DNA of 64,000 nt, from NCBI RefSeq assembly GCF_000974985.2, contig NZ_LAVA02000012.1:1-64000 (forward strand). Direction: 5' to 3'. Under the pieces are notes generated by a model that had not been told where the DNA came from, made no database searches, and saw only the letters and a list, made by a program, of their open reading frames with translations. This DNA comes from Streptomyces mangrovisoli. Its GTDB lineage: Bacteria; Actinomycetota; Actinomycetes; Streptomycetales; Streptomycetaceae. Positions 58,753 through 64,000 of the stretch are shown here, piece by piece (position 1 is the stretch's first letter; every line of letters begins with the position of its first letter). Position numbers and translations under genes: made by a program.

Positions 58753-59955
58753 CTACGCGAGCGCCGTCTTCAGCGGCCGTGCCGGGTCCGCCAGCGCCCG
58801 CGGGTCCATCGGGGTGCCGGCCTCGATCAGCCGCCTGCCCTGCGCGAGGTCCCGGGGCCGGCCGACGGCCAGCAGCGCCACCAGGCGGCCCTCGCGCAGC
58901 CAGCACACCGTCCAGGCGGGCCCGGCGGGGTCACCGCGCCAGACGGTCGCGTCGGCCGACGCGTGATGGCCGGCGTACTGCACGAAACGCCCGAACTGCT
59001 CGGACCAGAAGTACGGCACCGGGTCGTAGACCGTCGGCGCCTCGCCGACGATGCCCGCCGCGACCGTGCGCGGGCCCTGGAGGGCGTTGTCCCAGTGGTG
59101 CACGAGCAGGCGCTCGGCGTAGCGGGCCGACGGGAAGGAGGCGCAGTCGCCGACCGCGTACACGTCGGGCACGGAGGTGCGCAGGTGGTCGTCGGCGACG
59201 ACCTCGTGGTGCGCGCCCAGCGCGACGCCGGACCCGTCCAGCCAGGCGGTGGCCGGGCGGGCGCCGATGCCGACCACGACCGCGTCCGCGGGCAGCCGGG
59301 TGCCGTCGTCGAGCACCACCGCGCCGGGCTCGACCCGCTCCACGCGCGTGCGGGTGCGCAGCTCGGCACCGCTGTCGGCGTACCAGCCGGCCATCGGGGC
59401 GGCGACCTCGGCGGGCAGCGCCCCCGCCAGCGGGCGGTCCGCGGCCTCCACGACCGTCACCGCGCAGCCCGCCTCGCGGGCCGCCGTGGCGAACTCGGCG
59501 CCGATCCAGCCCGCGCCGACCACGACGATGTCGTGCCGGCGGGCGAGGACCGGCCGCAGCCGCTCGGCGTCGTCCAGGGTGCGCAGCAGATGCACGCCGG
59601 GCACGCCGTCCGCGCCGGGCAGCCGGAACGGTTCGGCGCCGGTGGCGACCACCAGGACGTCGTAGGGGACGGGGCCGGTCTCGGTGTCGACCTCGTGGTC
59701 GGCCGGGCGCAGGCCGAGCACCTCTCGGCCGAGGAGCAGTTCGATGCCGAGCGCCTCGAAGTCGACGTCGAAGGCGGAGTCCTCGGCCTTGCCGAGCAGC
59801 ACCGCCTTGGACAGCGGGGGCCGGTCGTAGGGCTGGTGCGGCTCCGCTCCGATCAGCGTCACGCTGCCGGTGAAGCCCTGTTCGCGCAGGGCCACCGCGG
59901 TCTGTACGCCGGCCATGCCCGCGCCGGCGACCACCACCCGTCGTGCCGCCGACAT
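58753..59955 (-). CDS. Ferredoxin reductase-like FAD/NAD(P)H oxidoreductase
   Basis: A 400-aa flavoprotein of the rhodocoxin/putidaredoxin-reductase type. The FAD motif is VVVAGAGMAGVQTAVALR (about 7-24), the NAD(P)H motif IVVVGAGWIGAEFATAA (about 149-165), and DVYAVGDCASF the second FAD signature. Such enzymes pass electrons to ferredoxins serving P450s or dioxygenases; no partner is nearby, so its role is open. The ATG at 59955 has GGAGG 8 nt upstream and is preferred to the GTG at 59982. Confidence 0.9.
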   Translation of the reverse strand: MSAARRVVVAGAGMAGVQTAVALREQGFTGSVTLIGAEPHQPYDRPPLSKAVLLGKAEDSAFDVDFEALGIELLLGREVLGLRPADHEVDTETGPVPYDVLVVATGAEPFRLPGADGVPGVHLLRTLDDAERLRPVLARRHDIVVVGAGWIGAEFATAAREAGCAVTVVEAADRPLAGALPAEVAAPMAGWYADSGAELRTRTRVERVEPGAVVLDDGTRLPADAVVVGIGARPATAWLDGSGVALGAHHEVVADDHLRTSVPDVYAVGDCASFPSARYAERLLVHHWDNALQGPRTVAAGIVGEAPTVYDPVPYFWSEQFGRFVQYAGHHASADATVWRGDPAGPAWTVCWLREGRLVALLAVGRPRDLAQGRRLIEAGTPMDPRALADPARPLKTALA

Positions 59956-60066
59956 GCCCTGGTCCTCCGTCTGCTCGCTCACCCGATCACCATAGACAAC
60001 TGACAATCTGTCAGTCCGCGGGCCGTGCGGTGAGCTGCCGCACACGAACCGCACACGATCGGCGCG

Positions 60067-60408
60067 CTACGCGCCCAGCTCCTCCACCACGCTGGTGCCG
60101 CTGCCGGGCTGCGACTCCCACTCCCAGGTCTCCACCAGCCGGATCCGGCCGTCCGGGAGCGCGACGACGTCCGAGACGCAGTGCCCCGAGGACGTCGTGC
60201 CGTCGCGCCCCAGCTGGACGTAACGGAAGTCGATCCGGTCACCCTCACGGGTACCCACCAGGTGGCCGCGTACGACGTCACCGCCCGCGTAGTCGGCCCA
60301 GACCGTGCCGTCCTGCTCGCGGTAGGCGAAGCGGGTGCGGGTGCCGACCTGCCCGGGGGCCTGGTCGGCGACGGGGGCGAGGGTCAGTCCGTCGAGCGAA
60401 CGGGCCAT
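60067..60408 (-). CDS. Small beta-rich hypothetical protein
   Basis: A 113-aa soluble protein, probably a small beta-barrel. Its strands read TRTRFAYREQDGTVWADYAGGDVVRGHLVG, GDRIDFRYVQL and RIRLVETWEWES (each given only to locate them). I recall similar short proteins across actinobacteria, sometimes mis-named as N-acetylglutamate synthase-like; no function can be stated. The ATG at 60408 faces the thiamine riboswitch operon. No Cys pair, membrane segment or signal peptide is present except one Cys in SGHCVSD. Confidence 0.75.
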   Translation of the reverse strand: MARSLDGLTLAPVADQAPGQVGTRTRFAYREQDGTVWADYAGGDVVRGHLVGTREGDRIDFRYVQLGRDGTTSSGHCVSDVVALPDGRIRLVETWEWESQPGSGTSVVEELGA

Positions 60409-60451
60409 GAACGGGGCTCCTTCCAGGCGCTAGGCTGGCCACCGTACAAGC

Positions 60452-60541
60452 ACTCGCGGGAGCCCGGACGACCGGGCTGAGAGGGAGGCTGGCGGCCTCC
60501 GACCGTACGAACCTGATCCGGGTCATGCCGGCGAAGGGAGG
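60452..60541 (+). promoter_or_regulatory. TPP riboswitch (THI element)
   Basis: The classical THI-box order is present: GGGAGCCCGG (60459-60468), CCGGGCTGAGAGGGAGGCT (from about 60472), then CCGTACGAACCTGATCCGGG (60503-60522) and TCATGCCGGCGAAGGGAGG. The CTGAGA and ACCTGATCCGG cores are exact. The last bases, GAAGGGAGG, are also the thiO ribosome site, so TPP binding probably blocks translation. It controls thiO-thiS-thiG. Confidence 0.95.
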
Positions 60542-60553
60542 GGCTGGACGCCC

Positions 60554-61735
60554 ATGTCGTCACGTACGTCGGACGTTCTCGTCGTCGGGGGCGGGATCAT
60601 CGGCCTGGTCACGGCCTGGCGGGCCGCGCAACGCGGGTTCGCCGCCGCCGTGGTGGACCCCGCGCCGGGCGGCGGGGCCGCGCAGGTGGCCGCCGGGATG
60701 CTGGCCGCCGTCACCGAACTGCACTTCGGCGAGCAGACGCTGCTCGGCCTCAACCTGGAGTCCGCCCGCCGCTATCCGCGGTTCGCGGCCGAGCTGACCG
60801 AACTCACCGGCCAGGACCTCGGCTACCGCCGCTGCGGCACGCTCGCCGTCGCACTGGACGCCGACGACCGGGCTCATCTGCGCGAACTGCACACCCTGCA
60901 ACGGCAGTCGGGGCTGGAGTCGGAGTGGCTGTCCGGACGCGACTGCCGCCGTCTGGAGCCGCTGCTCGCGCCCGGCGTGCGCGGCGGCCTGCGGGTGGAC
61001 GCCGACCACCAGATCGACCCGCGGCGACTGGCCGCGGCCCTGGTCACAGCCTGCGAGCGGGCCGGGGTGGCGTTCCACCGGGCGTGGGCCGAGCGGCTGG
61101 TCGTGGCCCGGGACCGCGCCGCGGGGGTCGTCACGGCCGACGGCACCGAACTCGCCGCGGGCCAGGTGGTGCTGGCGGGCGGCAGCCTCAGCGGGCGGCT
61201 CGCCGGGGTGCCGGCGGACGTGGTGCCGCCGGTGCGGCCGGTGAAGGGGCAGGTGGTGCGGCTGACCGTGCCGCCGCGGTACGCGCCCTTCCTCAGCCGT
61301 ACGGTGCGCGCGGTGGTCCGCGGCAGCGCGGTCTACCTGGTGCCCCGCGAGAACGGCGAGCTGGTCCTCGGCGCGACCAGCGAGGAGCTGGGCTTCGACA
61401 CCACGGTCACCGCGGGCGGCGTGTACGAGCTGCTGCGCGACGCCCACGAACTGGTCCCCGGGATCACCGAGCTGCCGCTCGCGGAGACCCGCGCGGGGCT
61501 GCGCCCCGGCTCCCCCGACAACGCGCCGCTGCTCGGCCCGACCGCGCTCCCCGGGCTGCTGCTGGCCACCGGCCACCACCGCAACGGCGTGCTGCTCACC
61601 CCGGTCACCGGCGACGCGCTGGCGCACGCCCTGACCACGGGCGAACTCCCGCCGGAGGCACGGCCGTTCACACCGGCCCGGTTCTCCCGTGCGGCTGCGG
61701 CCGACGCGCCGCGCCGCTCGGGGCAGCCCGCATGA
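60554..61735 (+). CDS. thiO: Glycine oxidase ThiO
   Basis: A 393-aa FAD-dependent D-amino-acid oxidase-fold enzyme oxidising glycine to iminoglycine for thiazole synthesis. The FAD motif is VLVVGGGIIGLVTAWRAA (8-25). PVKGQVVRLT and LLLATGHHRNGVLLTPVTG near the C-terminus are typical of ThiO. The ATG at 60554 lies just after the TPP riboswitch. It heads the thiO-thiS-thiG unit, with its stop overlapped by an ATGA in the thiS frame. Confidence 0.95.
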   Translation: MSSRTSDVLVVGGGIIGLVTAWRAAQRGFAAAVVDPAPGGGAAQVAAGMLAAVTELHFGEQTLLGLNLESARRYPRFAAELTELTGQDLGYRRCGTLAVALDADDRAHLRELHTLQRQSGLESEWLSGRDCRRLEPLLAPGVRGGLRVDADHQIDPRRLAAALVTACERAGVAFHRAWAERLVVARDRAAGVVTADGTELAAGQVVLAGGSLSGRLAGVPADVVPPVRPVKGQVVRLTVPPRYAPFLSRTVRAVVRGSAVYLVPRENGELVLGATSEELGFDTTVTAGGVYELLRDAHELVPGITELPLAETRAGLRPGSPDNAPLLGPTALPGLLLATGHHRNGVLLTPVTGDALAHALTTGELPPEARPFTPARFSRAAAADAPRRSGQPA

Positions 61736-61950
61736 CGGCCTACGGCACCGCGGCCGGAGCCCGCCCGACCGGCCCCGCCGCCCGCACCCCGGGCCGCCCG
61801 GCCACCTTCCCCGCCCTCGACCCCGACCCCGCGGGCGCGGCGGCCCGCGCGACCGCCGAAGCCGCCGAAGCCGCCGAAGCGGCCCGCGCGACCGAGGACC
61901 CCGCCGAAGCGGCCCGTTCGACCGCCTCCGCCACCCGCTACGGAGCCCCC

Positions 61951-62169
61951 GTGAACCCCTCCGTCTCCGTCTCCATCTCCGTCAACGGCGAGCCGCGGCA
62001 GGTCGCCGCCGGTACCGCCCTCGACAGCGTCGTCCGGACGCTCACCGCGTCGCCCGCCGGGGTGGCCGCGGCCCTCAACGAGACCGTGGTACCGCGCACG
62101 CGGTGGGCGGCCACGCCGCTCGCCGAGGGCGACCGCGTCGAAATCCTCACCGCCGTCCAGGGAGGCTGA
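61951..62169 (+). CDS. thiS: Sulfur carrier protein ThiS
   Basis: A 72-aa ubiquitin-like sulfur carrier whose C-terminal Gly-Gly is thiocarboxylated to give the sulfur of the thiazole ring. The tail reads EGDRVEILTAVQGG and the N-terminus SISVNGEPRQV, as expected. The GTG at 61951 with GGAG 5 nt upstream gives a normal-sized ThiS. The same frame is open from an ATG at 61732 that overlaps the thiO stop (ATGA), which would add a 73-residue Ala/Glu/Pro-rich extension. Without data I take the short form. Confidence 0.88.
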   Translation: MNPSVSVSISVNGEPRQVAAGTALDSVVRTLTASPAGVAAALNETVVPRTRWAATPLAEGDRVEILTAVQGG

Positions 62170-62967
<798 letters not shown>

Positions 62968-63100
62968 GTGCTTCCGCTCCTCGCACCCGCGCGGCCCACC
63001 GGGCTTTCCAGCCACGCAACAGTCACAGCTCTGCTGCATTCCTTTCCCGGAACGACGCGAAACGACGGCCCTGTCGGTCCCGGCTCGTAGACTCACCTGC

Positions 63101-64000
63101 GTGGATACGACCCTTCAGGACCCATTGGTCGGCCGAGTGCTCGATGGCCGGTATCGCGTCGACGCGCGGATCGCGGTCGGCGGGATGGCCACGGTCTACC
63201 GGGCCCTGGACACCCGCCTGGACCGCGTGCTCGCGCTCAAGGTGATGCACCCGACGCTGGCGGCCGACGGCTCGTTCGTCGAGCGGTTCATCCGCGAGGC
63301 CAAGTCGGTGGCGCGGCTCGCGCACCCCAACGTCGTGCAGGTCTTCGACCAGGGCACCGACGGGTCGTACGTCTATCTGGCGATGGAGTACGTCGCCGGC
63401 TGCACCCTGCGCGACGTGCTGCGCGAGCGCGGGGCGCTCCAGCCGCGGGCCGCGCTCGACATCCTGGAGCCGGTGCTGGCCGCGCTGGGCGCCGCCCACC
63501 GGGCCGGTTTCGTGCACCGCGACATGAAGCCGGAGAACGTCCTGATCGGGGACGACGGCCGGGTCAAGGTCGCCGACTTCGGCCTGGTGCGCTCCGTGGA
63601 CACGGTCACCAGCACCACCGGCGCCGTCCTCGGCACGGTCTCCTACCTGGCGCCGGAGCAGATCGAGCACGGCACCTCGGACACCCGGGTCGACGTGTAC
63701 GCGTGCGGCGTCATGCTCTACGAGATGCTGACCGGCGCGAAGCCGCACGTCGGCGACTCCCCCGCGCAGGTGCTCTACGCGCACCTGCACGAGGACGTGC
63801 CCGCGCCGTCCGCCGTCGTCCCGGGGCTGCCGGCCGCGCTGGACACGCTGGTCGCGGCGGCCACCGCCCGCTCCCCCGAGTTCCGGCCCTACGACGCCGT
63901 GGCGCTGCTCGGCCAGGTGCTCGAGGTGCGCGCGGCGCTGACCCCGGAGCAGCTGGACGCGGTGCCGCCGCAGGCGATCACCGCGCAGCACGACAACGCC
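63101..64000 (+). CDS. Ser/Thr protein kinase, PknL type (cut by window end)
   Basis: The first 300 residues of a eukaryote-type Ser/Thr kinase; the frame is open at the window edge. The Gly-rich loop is VGGMATVYRAL, the ATP lysine K47 in LALKVM, the catalytic loop HRDMKPENVL (139-148), DFG at 159-161, activation-loop threonines near 170-173 (TVTSTTGAVLGT) and APE at 185-187. A membrane helix and PASTA repeats, expected for PknL/PknB kinases, would lie beyond the window. The GTG at 63101 sits 7 nt after TAGACT (63088-63093), suggesting a leaderless transcript. The Rv2175c-like partner gene lies upstream. Confidence 0.93.
   Translation, partial: MDTTLQDPLVGRVLDGRYRVDARIAVGGMATVYRALDTRLDRVLALKVMHPTLAADGSFVERFIREAKSVARLAHPNVVQVFDQGTDGSYVYLAMEYVAGCTLRDVLRERGALQPRAALDILEPVLAALGAAHRAGFVHRDMKPENVLIGDDGRVKVADFGLVRSVDTVTSTTGAVLGTVSYLAPEQIEHGTSDTRVDVYACGVMLYEMLTGAKPHVGDSPAQVLYAHLHEDVPAPSAVVPGLPAALDTLVAAATARSPEFRPYDAVALLGQVLEVRAALTPEQLDAVPPQAITAQHDNA

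Overview
The window is high-GC (about 70-75 %) actinobacterial chromosome and almost certainly Streptomyces. It carries the actinobacterial division and cell-wall (dcw) cluster in the Streptomyces arrangement (no ftsA or murC, with a sepF-yggT-divIVA tail), frequent GTG starts, a DdbA-type histone H1/DksA fusion, an ileS T-box leader and a HEPN protein of the SAV_6107 type. Nearly everything looks like conserved core chromosome. I see no phage, IS element, CRISPR array, tRNA or rRNA.

Left part (1-18,200): a NYN-domain RNase-like gene, a 59-aa basic protein, dnaE (replicative DNA polymerase III alpha), a DUF2252 protein, a membrane protein, a membrane-anchored DsbA-like thioredoxin-fold protein, a Tat-exported PhoD-type phosphatase, a dienelactone-hydrolase-like protein, an MscS channel, an SDR, a CPA1 Na+/H+ antiporter, a GNAT protein translationally coupled to rluD, lspA, and ddbA.

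Central part (18,200-40,450): ileS on the + strand behind a T-box leader, then the minus-strand dcw cluster in transcription order rsmH-ftsL-ftsI-murE-murF-mraY-murD-ftsW-murG-ftsQ-ftsZ-pgeF-yggS-sepF-yggT-divIVA. Many of these genes overlap or lie within a few bases of each other (ftsL/ftsI, murE/murF, murF/mraY, mraY/murD, ftsW/murG, ftsZ/pgeF, pgeF/yggS). A good promoter-like pair sits about 230 nt upstream of rsmH. The ftsQ-ftsZ gap holds a 25-bp palindrome and several GACAC sites, consistent with separate developmental control of ftsZ.

Right part (40,600-64,000): a beta-carbonic anhydrase-like gene; a coupled MoxR-DUF58-transglutaminase operon; DUF3040, methyltransferase and HEPN genes; a three-gene unit of degenerate ABC ATPase, YhgE/Pip membrane protein and TetR with a palindrome at its promoter; DUF4126 and FAD-oxidoreductase genes; a membrane protein with a long Gln/Asn/Tyr/Gly-rich tail; metF; then thiamine synthesis (thiE on the minus strand; thiO-thiS-thiG behind a TPP riboswitch). 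An Rv2175c-like DNA-binding gene and a PknL-type Ser/Thr kinase, cut by the window end, close the region, echoing the order near dcw in Mycobacterium.

The most striking non-coding signal is a dispersed element with the 19-nt core GCGCAGTTCCCCGCGCCCC, present 11 times at four loci. Every copy is oriented as if it follows the stop codon of the adjacent gene, and at convergent gene pairs the copies face each other. It looks like a mobile or amplified gene-end (terminator-associated) module.
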